Source: Actinomycetota bacterium (GTDB lineage Bacteria; Actinomycetota; Thermoleophilia; Gaiellales; Gaiellaceae). From it: 59,260 nucleotides of DNA. The stretch spans positions 191,404 to 250,663 of the forward strand of contig PKYN01000018.1 in assembly GCA_003132665.1 (NCBI GenBank), written 5' to 3'. A program made the position numbers and the translations under genes. Shown piece by piece: positions 40,877 through 50,527 of this stretch; position 1 is the first letter of the stretch, and each line of letters opens with the position of its first letter. The notes under the pieces were generated by a model. It saw only the letters and a list, made by a program, of their open reading frames with translations, made no database searches and was not told the origin of the DNA.

Positions 40877-41239
40877 TCAGCTTGCCCGGATGCCGTGCAC
40901 CGGGCGCCCCGCCGCTTCCCAGGCGTAGTAGGACGCGCTGGGACCGAACGAGCGCTGGAACTCGGTGATGCGCGGATTGCGCTTGACCTCCTTGGCGCGC
41001 TGCGCGTGACGGAGGAGATTGGGGTCGTCTTTCCTCTGCCAGACGAGGATCAAGTGCGCCGCCGTCATGAACTCGGCGACGAACGGGCAACCGGGCGCGG
41101 GACAGGGGAAGGGATCGGTTGCGACGCAGAACCAGCCGGTGTGATCGTCCTGTCCGTCGTCGGTCCAGAGATCTTCCTCCTCGCTTGGCGGATCGGCGAG
41201 GATGGGGGTACGCGCGGGGCGAAGGGGCTGGGGCTCCAT
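40877..41239 (-). CDS. hypothetical protein with a possible Cys/His metal site
   Basis: 120 aa, soluble. The middle part holds GWFCVATDPFPCPAPGC (three Cys) and, about 14 residues later, AAHLILVW with a His, reminiscent of a zinc site. The C-terminal part is charged with a Tyr/Trp-rich segment (ASYYAWEAAGR). No family recognised. It begins 2 nt after the cyclase gene stop, so it is cotranscribed with it, and is followed by the sigma promoter region. Confidence 0.75.
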   Translation of the reverse strand: MEPQPLRPARTPILADPPSEEEDLWTDDGQDDHTGWFCVATDPFPCPAPGCPFVAEFMTAAHLILVWQRKDDPNLLRHAQRAKEVKRNPRITEFQRSFGPSASYYAWEAAGRPVHGIRAS

Positions 41240-41241
41240 GG

Positions 41242-41859
41242 CTATAGCGCCATCAGTATGGCGCGGGCCGGGGCGCCGTCGGCGCCGGCGACACGAAGGG
41301 GAAGGCAGACCAATCGGTAGCGGCCCGCCGCTACTCCGCGCAGGTCGAGACCTTCCAGAAGGACGACGTCGTTGGAGAGCAGCTTGCGATGGGTCTCGGG
41401 AGCGCCGACCGAGAGGTAGTCGATGCCGACGAGCCGGACGCCTCGCTCGGCCAGGAGCGTCGCGGCCTGAAGCGAGATGCCAACGAAGTCGCTGCGGAAG
41501 CCGGGCTCGTCCCAGAGCTCGGAGTTTCGTGTGCTGAACAGGACGCGTTCGCAGCCGGACGGAAGCTCGCGCTCGACCAACTCGACGCCGATCTCCTGCA
41601 CGACGTCACGCGCATCGACGACGAGCGCGGGCCCGATCAGAGCATCGAGGGGTAGCTGGTCGACCGAGCCGCCTGCGGCGATGAAGTGCAACGGCGCATC
41701 CACATGGGTACCGGAGTGGGTGCCGAAGAGGAGCCGGCTCAGGTTGTAGCCGTCACCGGCTTCAATCGAGTGCACCCGTTCGATCACGGGAGTCGACTCG
41801 TTCTCCCAGCTGACCGTGTCCGGGCTCAGCGGGACGCTGATGTCGATGATCTCGGGCAT
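41242..41859 (-). CDS. cyclase-family metal-dependent hydrolase (kynurenine formamidase-like)
   Basis: 205 aa. The family metal site HSGTHVDAPLHF (about 48-59) is intact, and IDISVPLSPDTVSWEN at the N-terminus and GIDYLSVG near 145 are typical. Members include kynurenine formamidase KynB and isatin hydrolase; the exact substrate cannot be told, and no kynurenine pathway gene is nearby. The downstream hypothetical gene is coupled by a 2-nt gap. Confidence 0.88.
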   Translation of the reverse strand: MPEIIDISVPLSPDTVSWENESTPVIERVHSIEAGDGYNLSRLLFGTHSGTHVDAPLHFIAAGGSVDQLPLDALIGPALVVDARDVVQEIGVELVERELPSGCERVLFSTRNSELWDEPGFRSDFVGISLQAATLLAERGVRLVGIDYLSVGAPETHRKLLSNDVVLLEGLDLRGVAAGRYRLVCLPLRVAGADGAPARAILMAL

Positions 41860-41922
41860 GCGCCTACGCCTATGATCGCCGTTCGACGCTTTTCGTGTCG
41901 AGCCGAAGCCGAGGCGCGAAGG

Positions 41923-43143
41923 CTATGGGCGATTGCCGAGCGTCGCCGTGATGGTCATCTTCTGGTTGCCGCGGTAGATCTCCAGCGAGACCTTGTCGCC
42001 CGGGTGGTGCGCGGCGATCGTGTCCGCGAGCTTCCCGTACGAGCTGCCGACGCTCTTTCCGTCGACGCCGACGATGATGTCGCCGCCGAGCAAGTAGCTC
42101 TGACCCGCGACCGTCACCTTGCGCGTCCCCGGCTTGAGCCCGGCCTTAGCGGCACCGCTGCCCTTCCGTACGCCGCCGAACAGCAGACCGTGGTCGACCG
42201 GCAGCCGATACAGGCGGGCAACTTCCGGCGTGAGCTCACTGATGTTGCTGATACCGAGGAACGCGTGGCTTGCCGTCCCGGTCTTGAGGATCTGTGCCAC
42301 GATCTGCTTGACGGTGTCCGACTGGATCGCGAAGCCGATGCCGACGTTTCCCTGGCTGGTACCACCACCGGTCTCGATCTGCGAGTTCACACCGATCACC
42401 TGTCCCAGGCTGTTGATCAGCGGCCCGCCCGAGTTACCGTGGTTGATGGCCGCGTCGGTCTGAATCGCCGGGATCGGGAAGTGGTTCTGGGAGAGGAGCG
42501 GGAAGCCGTTTGTGGTCAGCGTGCCCGCGCCGACGTTGTAGATGGCGCTGACGATGCCCGAGGTGACAGTGCGGTCGAGCCCGAACGGGTTACCGATCGC
42601 CACTACCGGATCGCCGACCTCCATCGCCGCGGAGTTTCCGAGCATGAGTGGCGTCAGGGCGCTGGGAGAGACCTTCACCCTCAACACGGCAAGATCGGTC
42701 GATACGTCCGTACCGACCACGGTCGCCTTGGTCGTGATGTTGTTCGAGAACAAGACCTGGATCGAAGTGGCGCCTTGGATGACGTGGTTGTTGGTGACGA
42801 TGTCGCCCTGCTTGTCGATCACGAACCCGGAGCCAAGCGCCTGGACCTTCTGCGCCGGCGTCTGGAAAAAGGGGTTGACCTGCTGCGCTTTCACGATCTG
42901 GGTGCTCGTGACCTGTACAACCCCGGGCGCGGTGCGCTCGTAGATCTCGGGGATAGTGAGCGCCTTGCCTCCCGTTGACGCAACTTGCTGCAGCGAAGCC
43001 GGCGTTTCGATGTTCTGAGTCACGACGGTCGACGAGCCCAGATCGCCTAGTGCGGCCGCGATTCCTAGCGCGATCCCAGCTCCCGCGGCGCCTGCGACGA
43101 GAACGGCCAGAGCGGTTGCGATCCCTCGCGGCCTCGAGTTCAT
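41923..43143 (-). CDS. HtrA/DegP-like membrane-anchored serine protease
   Basis: 406 aa. A membrane helix near the N-terminus (about 8-32) anchors a trypsin-like domain with the triad His (TNNHVIQGA, about 121), Asp (STDLAVLRV, about 151) and Ser (GNSGGPL, about 237), followed by a PDZ domain (about 300-400, with KAGLKPG and GDIIVGVDG). It works outside the membrane on misfolded or regulatory proteins. ATG 43143 has a strong AAGGGGG ribosome site. It is divergent from the large hybrid kinase. Confidence 0.93.
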   Translation of the reverse strand: MNSRPRGIATALAVLVAGAAGAGIALGIAAALGDLGSSTVVTQNIETPASLQQVASTGGKALTIPEIYERTAPGVVQVTSTQIVKAQQVNPFFQTPAQKVQALGSGFVIDKQGDIVTNNHVIQGATSIQVLFSNNITTKATVVGTDVSTDLAVLRVKVSPSALTPLMLGNSAAMEVGDPVVAIGNPFGLDRTVTSGIVSAIYNVGAGTLTTNGFPLLSQNHFPIPAIQTDAAINHGNSGGPLINSLGQVIGVNSQIETGGGTSQGNVGIGFAIQSDTVKQIVAQILKTGTASHAFLGISNISELTPEVARLYRLPVDHGLLFGGVRKGSGAAKAGLKPGTRKVTVAGQSYLLGGDIIVGVDGKSVGSSYGKLADTIAAHHPGDKVSLEIYRGNQKMTITATLGNRP

Positions 43144-43369
43144 GCGAAAACCCCCTTCTTCCGACTTCGATCCGGTAGTTCTGGGTTATACCCCGCTCGT
43201 TCAGGCGGCTGGTTAGTGTCGGCTTTTCCCGGATTAGGGCTTTGTTAAGCGGCAGCGAGAGAGCACAATCGCTACAACCGTCCTGCGTCGAGAAGGCCAG
43301 GACCGGCTTCCGATCGAACTTCGGGCGGTTTCTGTCGATAGAGAGGAAGACGCACCTTTGCGGCGGGCG

Positions 43370-46300
43370 ATGAAAATGGTTTCTATCAGCGAGTGGACTA
43401 GCCACCTAGTTTCCAGACTGCGGGATGCGGTCGCTACTCCCGATCCGGAAACCCGGTTCGAGAGCACCTCGCGCGCCGCCGCCTCGCTTGCCATTGCGTC
43501 GGGCTTCGTGGTGCTTGTCCTGACCGCGCTCGCCCCGGCCGATAAGCGTGTGATCACGCTCGTGGTCGCGCTGGGCTTCTTCGCGCTGGGTCTCGCATAT
43601 CTCGCGCTCTCGAAGCGCTGGCCGGTATTGCCCACCACATTCGGAGTATCGGCTTCGCTGCTGGTCTCGGTCGGAGTCTGGGCCGACGCCCGAAGCTGGG
43701 CGCTCGGCCTGGTCGTCTACTGTCTGGCCTCGCTTTACGCGGCCTACTTCGTCTCGGCGCGCGGCTTGGCGCTTCAGCTGACGGTGGCGTCGGGCTCCTT
43801 CCTGGCGGCCTTGGTCGCTGCCGGATCGAGGCCGCGCGTAGTAGCCGAATGGATTGCCGTGACAGCGGCACTGACCTTCTTCGCGCTCGCGGTCTTTCTG
43901 GCGAGAAACGCGGTCGATAAACTCGTCGAAGATCTACGGGCCAGAGCGCGCGGGCAAGAAATCGTTGCTCGACTCGGTCAGCGCGCTCTGATCGAGACCG
44001 ATATCGATGCTCTGATGCAGGAGGCCGCCCGGGCCGTAGACGAAGCGTTGGCGCTCGACCGCATTGTCATCTTCCAGAACGTTCAGGGTGACGGGTTGCT
44101 GTCGATGCGCACCTCGGCCGGTCGTCTGGCAGATGCTTCCGAGCCCGACTCGGCTCTGGCGCCGGACGCCTTCTCGCGCTACGCGCTGTCCGAAAATGAG
44201 CCCGTCGTCGTGACCGATCTGGCGCGGGAGACGCGCTTCGATCCGCCGCCGGCCCTACTCGAGCTGAAGATCGTCAGCGCGGTCAACGTGGTGATCCCGG
44301 GTCACGAGCACCCGTGGGGAATAATCGGCGTGCGCTCTGTCCAAAGCAGAGTGTTCAGCGACGTCGATATCGACTTCCTCCGTTCGCTTGCCAACGTGCT
44401 CGGCTCGGCTATCGAGCAGCGCGAGTACGAGGAGACCGCGCGGGCGATTCGCGCCAAGACCGCGGAGCTGAACGAGCGCCTGGGCGCCGTGATCGACGCT
44501 TCGCCGGTCGCGATAATCGAGATCGACCTCGAGCATCGCGTCACCGTCTGGAATGAGGTCGCCGAGACCATCTTCGGCTGGTCGAGCGATGAGGCGATCG
44601 GAAGGGTCCTGCCGATCGTTCCCGAGCATCTTGCCGAGGAGTTCGACGACCAGGTCGAGAGAGCGATCCGGGGCGAGCAGATCAACAATCACGAGACCGA
44701 GCGGAGGCGTCGCGACGGAACGATCATCCCCTACCTGATCGCGATGGCGCCGCACCGTGACGCCGACGGCAACACGGTCGGCGTGATCGGCATCGGCTCA
44801 GATCTGTCCTCGAGCAAGCTGGCCGAAGAAGAGCTTCTGAGGAGCCGCGAGCTCTACCGCGTCGTGGTCGAGAACTCGCACGACATGATCGCGGTGCTCG
44901 ATCCGATGGGGCGGTTCGTCTTCGCTTCCCCCTCCTATGAGGAGGCGCTCGGTTACGGGCCCGAAGAGCTGGTGGACGTATCGCCGATCAGCCTCGTTCA
45001 TCCCTCCGACGTTCAGCGTGCCAGCGATGCTCTTCGTCAGGCTGTGACCAGTCAGAGCGCCGCCGTCGTCGAGTTGCGCATGCGTCACAAGCGCGGGAAC
45101 TGGGTCTTCGTTGAAGGAACGACGACTTCGGTACTGGACGAGAACGGCCAACTTCGCTCGATCCTGATGAGCTTCCGCGACATCAGTGAGCGCCGCACCG
45201 CCGAGGAGGAGCTGCGCGAGGCCGAGGCGCGCTACCGCCTCTTGGTCGAGCAGCTACCGCTGATCACCTACATCAACGCCCCTGGTGAGTCCGGTCGCTG
45301 GGTCTATCTCAGCCCTCAGCTCGAGGAGATTCTCGGCTACAAGGCGGCCGACTGGGTCTCGGACTACAGTAACTTCGTCAGCGCAATCCACCCCGACGAT
45401 CGCGAGCACGTCGCCGCCGAACGGGCCGCCAGCGGAGGGAAGGGAAGGATCGGGCTCGAGTACCGTCTGATCTCGAAGGACGAGCGCACGGTCTGGGTTC
45501 GTGACGAGGCCGTGGTCGTGCGTGACCTGTCGGGCAAGCCGCTCTACGTTCAGGGCTATCTACTCGACATCAGCGTCGAGCGCGAAGCCGAGATCGAGCG
45601 ACGGAGGCTCGAAGCGGAGCTCCTGCATTCGCAGAAGATGGAGGCGATCGGTCGTCTTGCGGGAGGCATCGCCCACGACTTCAACAACCTGCTGACCGCG
45701 ATCACCGGCTACAGCGAGCTGATCGTGTCGGAGCTAGACCCCGCCAGCTCGCTGGCCCGCGACGCAGAGGAGATCAAGCGCGCGGCCGAGCAGGCGGCAG
45801 CGATGACCCAGCAGCTGCTGGCGTTCAGCCGGCGCCAGGTATTGCAGCCGGCGCTGCTCAACCCAAACGAGGTGATCGGGCGTATAGAGAAGATGCTCCA
45901 GCGCCTGATTGGCGAGAACGTCGAGCTGGTTACCGTGCTCGCGCCCGAGATCGCCGTGATCCGTGCAGACCGCAGCCAGATCGAGCAGGTGATCATGAAC
46001 CTTGTCGTCAACGCCCGCGACTCGATGCCGAACGGTGGCAAGATCACGATCGAGACGTCCAACGCCAATCTCGACGAAGCCGATGCCAGCTTGCTTGGAC
46101 TTTCGACAGGCGACTTCGTCATGGCGACGATCTCGGACGTGGGGCTCGGGATGGACGATGAAACGATGTCGCACATCTTCGAGCCGTTCTTCACCACCAA
46201 GGAGCAGGGCGAGGGCACCGGCCTGGGACTGGCGACCGTGCACGGGATCGTCGAGCAATCGAACGGCGCGATTCAGGTCGCCAGCGAGATCGGGAAGGGA

Positions 46301-46789
46301 AGCGTGTTCCACGTGTACCTTCCGGTCGCCGAGGACGGCGTCGAAGCGGAGAGAGTGGCGGCGCCGCTCGGAGAGACGCGTGGAAGCGAGACGCTGCTTC
46401 TCGTCGAGGACGAAGAGATGGTGCGGCAACTCGTCGCCCGCGTCCTGCGTGAGCTCGGCTACGAGGTATTCGAGACCTCGAGCGGCGACGAGGCCCTCTT
46501 GCTCTCCGACTCTCTCGACCGGGCGATCGACCTGCTCGTCACCGACGTCGTCATGCCCGGAATGAGCGGCCGCGAGCTGGCGGAGGTTCTCGTCGTACGT
46601 CGCCCGGCCACGCGAGTTCTGTTCATGTCCGGCTACACCGACGAGGCGATCGTTCACCACGGCGTGCTCGACGGCGAGGCCGAGTTCATCGGCAAGCCCT
46701 TCACGCCGCAGGAGCTGGCTCACAAGATCCGGGGCGTGCTGGAGTCAAGCGGCAACGGCGACGCGCGCAAGCGGCCGGCCGGCGAATAG
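43370..46789 (+). CDS. large hybrid sensor kinase (TM-GAF-PAS3-HK-REC)
   Basis: About 1139 aa. Six hydrophobic helices (about 35-185) are followed by a GAF domain (about 210-355), three PAS domains (about 370-480, 495-615 and 625-740, each followed by a linker), HisKA with [11 protein letters not shown] (His about 767), HATPase with [14 protein letters not shown] and GLGLATVHG, and a C-terminal receiver ([10 protein letters not shown], Asp about 1058). The HDFNN H-box belongs to the group often working with a fused receiver. No response regulator or DNA-binding output is adjacent. ATG 43370 is chosen; in-frame TTG 43358 and ATG 43376 are alternatives. Confidence 0.92.
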   Translation: MKMVSISEWTSHLVSRLRDAVATPDPETRFESTSRAAASLAIASGFVVLVLTALAPADKRVITLVVALGFFALGLAYLALSKRWPVLPTTFGVSASLLVSVGVWADARSWALGLVVYCLASLYAAYFVSARGLALQLTVASGSFLAALVAAGSRPRVVAEWIAVTAALTFFALAVFLARNAVDKLVEDLRARARGQEIVARLGQRALIETDIDALMQEAARAVDEALALDRIVIFQNVQGDGLLSMRTSAGRLADASEPDSALAPDAFSRYALSENEPVVVTDLARETRFDPPPALLELKIVSAVNVVIPGHEHPWGIIGVRSVQSRVFSDVDIDFLRSLANVLGSAIEQREYEETARAIRAKTAELNERLGAVIDASPVAIIEIDLEHRVTVWNEVAETIFGWSSDEAIGRVLPIVPEHLAEEFDDQVERAIRGEQINNHETERRRRDGTIIPYLIAMAPHRDADGNTVGVIGIGSDLSSSKLAEEELLRSRELYRVVVENSHDMIAVLDPMGRFVFASPSYEEALGYGPEELVDVSPISLVHPSDVQRASDALRQAVTSQSAAVVELRMRHKRGNWVFVEGTTTSVLDENGQLRSILMSFRDISERRTAEEELREAEARYRLLVEQLPLITYINAPGESGRWVYLSPQLEEILGYKAADWVSDYSNFVSAIHPDDREHVAAERAASGGKGRIGLEYRLISKDERTVWVRDEAVVVRDLSGKPLYVQGYLLDISVEREAEIERRRLEAELLHSQKMEAIGRLAGGIAHDFNNLLTAITGYSELIVSELDPASSLARDAEEIKRAAEQAAAMTQQLLAFSRRQVLQPALLNPNEVIGRIEKMLQRLIGENVELVTVLAPEIAVIRADRSQIEQVIMNLVVNARDSMPNGGKITIETSNANLDEADASLLGLSTGDFVMATISDVGLGMDDETMSHIFEPFFTTKEQGEGTGLGLATVHGIVEQSNGAIQVASEIGKGSVFHVYLPVAEDGVEAERVAAPLGETRGSETLLLVEDEEMVRQLVARVLRELGYEVFETSSGDEALLLSDSLDRAIDLLVTDVVMPGMSGRELAEVLVVRRPATRVLFMSGYTDEAIVHHGVLDGEAEFIGKPFTPQELAHKIRGVLESSGNGDARKRPAGE

Positions 46790-46866
46790 GCGCCGTCGCT
46801 CGGTAGCGGGTGCGTTCGGCCGTCTCGATCAACGGCTTTGCGCCGGCTTCTGGTTGAATCGTGGCT

Positions 46867-49638
46867 ATGGCCGATTCTTTCGGAGCGCGCGGTGAGCTGG
46901 AGATCGATGGCAGCAAGCACTCGATCTACCGCCTCGAGGCGCTGGCCTCCGATTTCGAGGTCGGCACTCTTCCCTACTCGCTGCGGGTTCTGCTCGAGAA
47001 CGTCCTCCGCCACGAGGGCTCGGTAACCAGCGCCGCGCAGGTCGAGGCGGTCGCGGGCTGGAAGGAAGGCTCCGGGCCCGGCGACGAGATCTCTTTTACT
47101 CCCGCGCGAGTACTGCTACAGGATTTCACCGGTGTTCCCGCGATAGTCGATCTGGCCGCGATGCGCGACGCCATGCGCGAGCTGGGCGGGGATGCGAGCG
47201 CGATCAATCCGTGTTTGCCGGTCGAGCTCGTGATCGACCACTCCATTCAGGTCGACGAGGCGGCCAGCCCGCTGGCGTTCGAACGCAACAGCGAGCTGGA
47301 GTACGTCCGCAACCGTGAGCGCTATGTCTTCTTGCGCTGGGGCCAGAGCGCCTTCGCAGGCTCGAAGGTGGTGCCGCCGAGCACGGGCATCGTCCATCAG
47401 GTCAACCTCGAGCATCTGGCCCGCGTCGTGGAGTCACGCGATGGAACGGCTTTCCCCGACACGCTCGTCGGCACCGACTCGCACACCACGATGGTGAACG
47501 GGCTCGGCGTGCTCGGTTGGGGCGTCGGTGGCATCGAAGCCGAAGCGGCGATGCTCGGTGAGTCGATCTCGATGCTCGTTCCCGACGTCGTCGGAATGCG
47601 TCTGATTGGCGAGCCGGGCGACGGTGTGACCGCGACCGACCTCGTTCTCACGGTGACCGAGCTGCTGCGGCGCACAGGCGTCGTGGGGAAGTTCGTCGAG
47701 TACTTCGGGCCCGGCGTCTCGGGCCTGGCGCTCGCCGATCGCGCGACTCTGGCCAACATGGCCCCTGAGTACGGGGCGACCTGCGGTTTCTTCCCGGTCG
47801 ACGCCGAAACGCTCAGTTTCCTACGCCTGACCGGTCGCAGCGAGGAGCGCGTACGTCTGGTCGAGGCTTACTGCAAGGAGAACATGCTCTGGTCCGAGCC
47901 GAGCGTAGCGCCCCGCTACTCGCAAATCGTGGAGCTCGACCTGGCAACGGTCGAATCGAGCGTCTCGGGCCCGCGACGGCCGCAGGATCGCACTCCGCTG
48001 TCTTCGGCCAAGAAGTCCTTCTGCAAGGGTCTGGAGAGCTTCGGCGTCGAGTTCGCCGGCGGCTCGCTCGACGAGGCGATCGCCGAGACGTTCCCGGCCA
48101 GCGATCCGACCGCCGAGCAGACGCCCGGCCACGAGGCGCTGCCCGACCCCGCGCCCGAGCTTCACGCCGCCGCCGCGCGACCGGACGGCGCGTTGGTCGA
48201 ACTCGACGGAGAGAGCTTCCGGATATCGCACGGCGCCGTTGTGATCGCCGCCATCACGAGCTGCACGAACACCTCAAACCCTCGAGTGATGATCGCCGCC
48301 GGGCTGCTGGCGAAGAAGGCCGTCGAGCTCGGCTTGCGCCGCAAGCCGTGGGTGAAGACGAGCCTGGCCCCGGGCTCACGCGCGGTGGAGCGTTACTACC
48401 AGCGCTCGGGGCTCCTGCCTCATCTCGAGCAGCTGGGCTTCCACCTGGTCGGCTTCGGCTGTACGACCTGCATCGGCAACTCGGGGCCGCTGCCCGCGGC
48501 GGTCTCGCGCGCCATCGCGGACAACGAGCTGGTGACCTGCGCCGTCCTCTCCGGTAACCGGAACTTCGAGGCTCGTATCCATGCCGAGGTTAAGGCCAAC
48601 TACCTGGCCTCGCCGCCGCTCGTGGTCGCCTACGCGCTCGCCGGACGAATGGACATCGATCTCACCCGCGAGCCGCTTGCTCGCGGCGCCGCCGGCGAGG
48701 ACGTCTATCTGAGCGACATCTGGCCGAGCGAGGACAAGATCTCCGACACGATCGCCTCCTGTGTGGACAGTGAGGCCTACCGTGAGGCCTACCGGGAGAT
48801 CTACAGCGGGGATGCGCGCTGGCGCGCGCTGCCGGTCTCGCGTGGCGAGCTGTTCGAATGGGACGAGCTCTCGACCTACGTGCGCCGGCCGCCCTACTTC
48901 GACGGCATGTCCAGGCAGTCCGGACAGGTCGCCGACGTCGAGGGCGCGCGCTGCCTGGCGGTGCTCGGCGATTCGGTCACCACCGATCACATTTCCCCGG
49001 CGGGATCGATCGCGGCAGACTCGCCGGCCGGTGCCTACCTGCTCGAACACGGAGTTGAGCGCGCGAGTTTCAATTCCTACGGCTCGCGGCGCGGCAATCA
49101 CGAGGTGATGGTGCGCGGCACCTTCGCCAACGTCCGCCTGCGCAACGCTCTCGCCGCAGGGAAGGAAGGGGGCTGGACAGTTCACCTCCCAGACGGCGAG
49201 GAGATGACGATCTTCGCCGCCTCCGAGCGCTACCTGGCCGAGCAGACGCCTCTCATCGTGCTGGCCGGCAAGGAGTACGGCTCGGGCTCGTCACGCGACT
49301 GGGCGGCGAAAGGCCCGAGCTTGCTGGGCGTGCGCGCGGTGATCGCCGAGAGGTTCGAGCGCATTCATCGCTCGAACCTGCTCATGATGGGGGTCGTGCC
49401 GCTTCGCTTCCGGGACGGCGAAAGCCGCGAAGCGCTCGGGCTGAGCGGGCGCGAGTGTTACTCGATCACCGGACTAGCCGCCGGTCAGTCCGACAGCGCC
49501 ACTGTCACAGCGCTGCCCGACGGCGGCGGCGAATCGATCACGTTCGAGGTGCGCGTGTGCCTCGATACTCCGCGCGAGCGAGAGTACGTCAGGCATGGCG
49601 GGATCCTTCCCTACGTGATCAGAAGTCGCCTCGGGTAG
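46867..49638 (+). CDS. acnA: aconitate hydratase A
   Basis: Isomerises citrate and isocitrate via cis-aconitate in the TCA cycle. 923 aa, slightly longer than most AcnA. It carries LVGTDSHTTMVNGLGVLGWGVGG and the [4Fe-4S] cysteines ITSCTNTSNP (about 464) and FGCTTCIGN (about 533-536), then the swivel domain with GSSRDWAAKG. A Pro/Ala-rich, acidic insertion before the first Cys (about 400-440) contains DEAIAETFPASDP. A start at GTG 46861 adds two residues; TTGAAT lies 7 nt before ATG 46867. It is separate from the downstream gene. Confidence 0.96.
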   Translation: MADSFGARGELEIDGSKHSIYRLEALASDFEVGTLPYSLRVLLENVLRHEGSVTSAAQVEAVAGWKEGSGPGDEISFTPARVLLQDFTGVPAIVDLAAMRDAMRELGGDASAINPCLPVELVIDHSIQVDEAASPLAFERNSELEYVRNRERYVFLRWGQSAFAGSKVVPPSTGIVHQVNLEHLARVVESRDGTAFPDTLVGTDSHTTMVNGLGVLGWGVGGIEAEAAMLGESISMLVPDVVGMRLIGEPGDGVTATDLVLTVTELLRRTGVVGKFVEYFGPGVSGLALADRATLANMAPEYGATCGFFPVDAETLSFLRLTGRSEERVRLVEAYCKENMLWSEPSVAPRYSQIVELDLATVESSVSGPRRPQDRTPLSSAKKSFCKGLESFGVEFAGGSLDEAIAETFPASDPTAEQTPGHEALPDPAPELHAAAARPDGALVELDGESFRISHGAVVIAAITSCTNTSNPRVMIAAGLLAKKAVELGLRRKPWVKTSLAPGSRAVERYYQRSGLLPHLEQLGFHLVGFGCTTCIGNSGPLPAAVSRAIADNELVTCAVLSGNRNFEARIHAEVKANYLASPPLVVAYALAGRMDIDLTREPLARGAAGEDVYLSDIWPSEDKISDTIASCVDSEAYREAYREIYSGDARWRALPVSRGELFEWDELSTYVRRPPYFDGMSRQSGQVADVEGARCLAVLGDSVTTDHISPAGSIAADSPAGAYLLEHGVERASFNSYGSRRGNHEVMVRGTFANVRLRNALAAGKEGGWTVHLPDGEEMTIFAASERYLAEQTPLIVLAGKEYGSGSSRDWAAKGPSLLGVRAVIAERFERIHRSNLLMMGVVPLRFRDGESREALGLSGRECYSITGLAAGQSDSATVTALPDGGGESITFEVRVCLDTPREREYVRHGGILPYVIRSRLG

Positions 49639-49763
49639 CGCGCGCCGGCGGCTGGCGCAGCGATGAACCCCGCGTTTTGGGGCGCGATTCCGCTCGGTCA
49701 CGCCGTCGGCGGACCGTCACAAGATGCTTAGGCGCTGCTCAGGAACCTCTCAGGGTAGCTAGA

Positions 49764-49769
49764 TATAGT
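49764..49769 (+). promoter_or_regulatory. -10 element of leaderless LysE gene
   Basis: TATAGT lies 7 nt before ATG 49777, without a ribosome site. Confidence 0.55.
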
Positions 49770-49776
49770 AATCTCT

Positions 49777-50400
49777 ATGAAGCTCGCTCTGGTTGCTGTG
49801 CTACTTGCGCTCGCCTACAGCGCGGCACCCGGACCGGTTCTGGCGGAGACCGCCAGGCGCGGGCTCTCGAACGGTTTTCGGGCTGCGCTGGCAGTTGAGT
49901 TGGGCTCGCTCGCCGGCGACGCCGTCTGGATCGGCATCATGTTCGCGGGTGCGGCGGCTCTGGCCGAAGCGGGCGGCGTTCAGCTCGCGGCGGGCGGTGT
50001 AGGAGGCTTGTTCTTGCTCTGGTTGGGAGTCCGCGCGCTGTCGAACGTCAGGCGAAAGCGGCCTCCGGTCAGTGACGGCGTGGTTGTCGAGCAGGCGTTC
50101 GCGACCGGCGCGGCGATGAGCGTCGCCAGTCCGTATGCGCTTCCATTCTGGATCGCCGTCTCGGGCTCTGTATCCGGCTCCGGGGTCGCTTCCGCGGGCG
50201 CGCTCGGCTACACGGTTTTCTCGGCCGCGTTCATGCTCACCTGTCTCGCCTTCGCGCTTTTCGCGGCCGCCGCGATCTCCTGGGGGCGCCGCTTCTTGCG
50301 CCCTCGCTTCTTCTTCACGATCGATCTGGTCGGAGGCCTGCTCTTCGTCGTCATCGGTCTCAACCTGCTCTCGGTTACGGTGGCGCACCTCATTCGCTAA
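49777..50400 (+). CDS. LysE-family exporter
   Basis: 207 aa with six hydrophobic helices. The N-terminal LALAYSAAPGPVLAETARRGL is the LysE/RhtB signature region, and ATGAAMSVASPYALPFWIAV matches the second half of the fold. Family members export amino acids or small metabolites. The substrate cannot be told. A TPP riboswitch begins about 45 nt downstream, so the next gene is regulated separately. Confidence 0.88.
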   Translation: MKLALVAVLLALAYSAAPGPVLAETARRGLSNGFRAALAVELGSLAGDAVWIGIMFAGAAALAEAGGVQLAAGGVGGLFLLWLGVRALSNVRRKRPPVSDGVVVEQAFATGAAMSVASPYALPFWIAVSGSVSGSGVASAGALGYTVFSAAFMLTCLAFALFAAAAISWGRRFLRPRFFFTIDLVGGLLFVVIGLNLLSVTVAHLIR

Positions 50401-50446
50401 AGTCGCTGTAGGGCCTCCGAAAATCAGTTGGTAGGCGCCGAGGCAA

Positions 50447-50522
50447 CCGGGGTGTCCCGTCCGCGAAGACGGGGCTGAGAGCACACCCGCCGAACCTGAT
50501 CTGGGTAATGCCAGCGAAGGGA
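50447..50522 (+). promoter_or_regulatory. TPP riboswitch (THI element)
   Basis: Conserved blocks are present in order: GGGGTG (near 50449), GGCTGAGA (50473-50480), ACCC (near 50485), AACCTGAT (50493-50500), CTGGGTAATGCCAG (50501-50514) and CGAAGGGAG (50515-50523). They form the pyrimidine and pyrophosphate sensor helices of the thiamine pyrophosphate aptamer. The 3' end merges with the ribosome site AAGGGAGAG of the next gene, so translational control is likely. Confidence 0.95.
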
Positions 50523-50527
50523 GAGCG

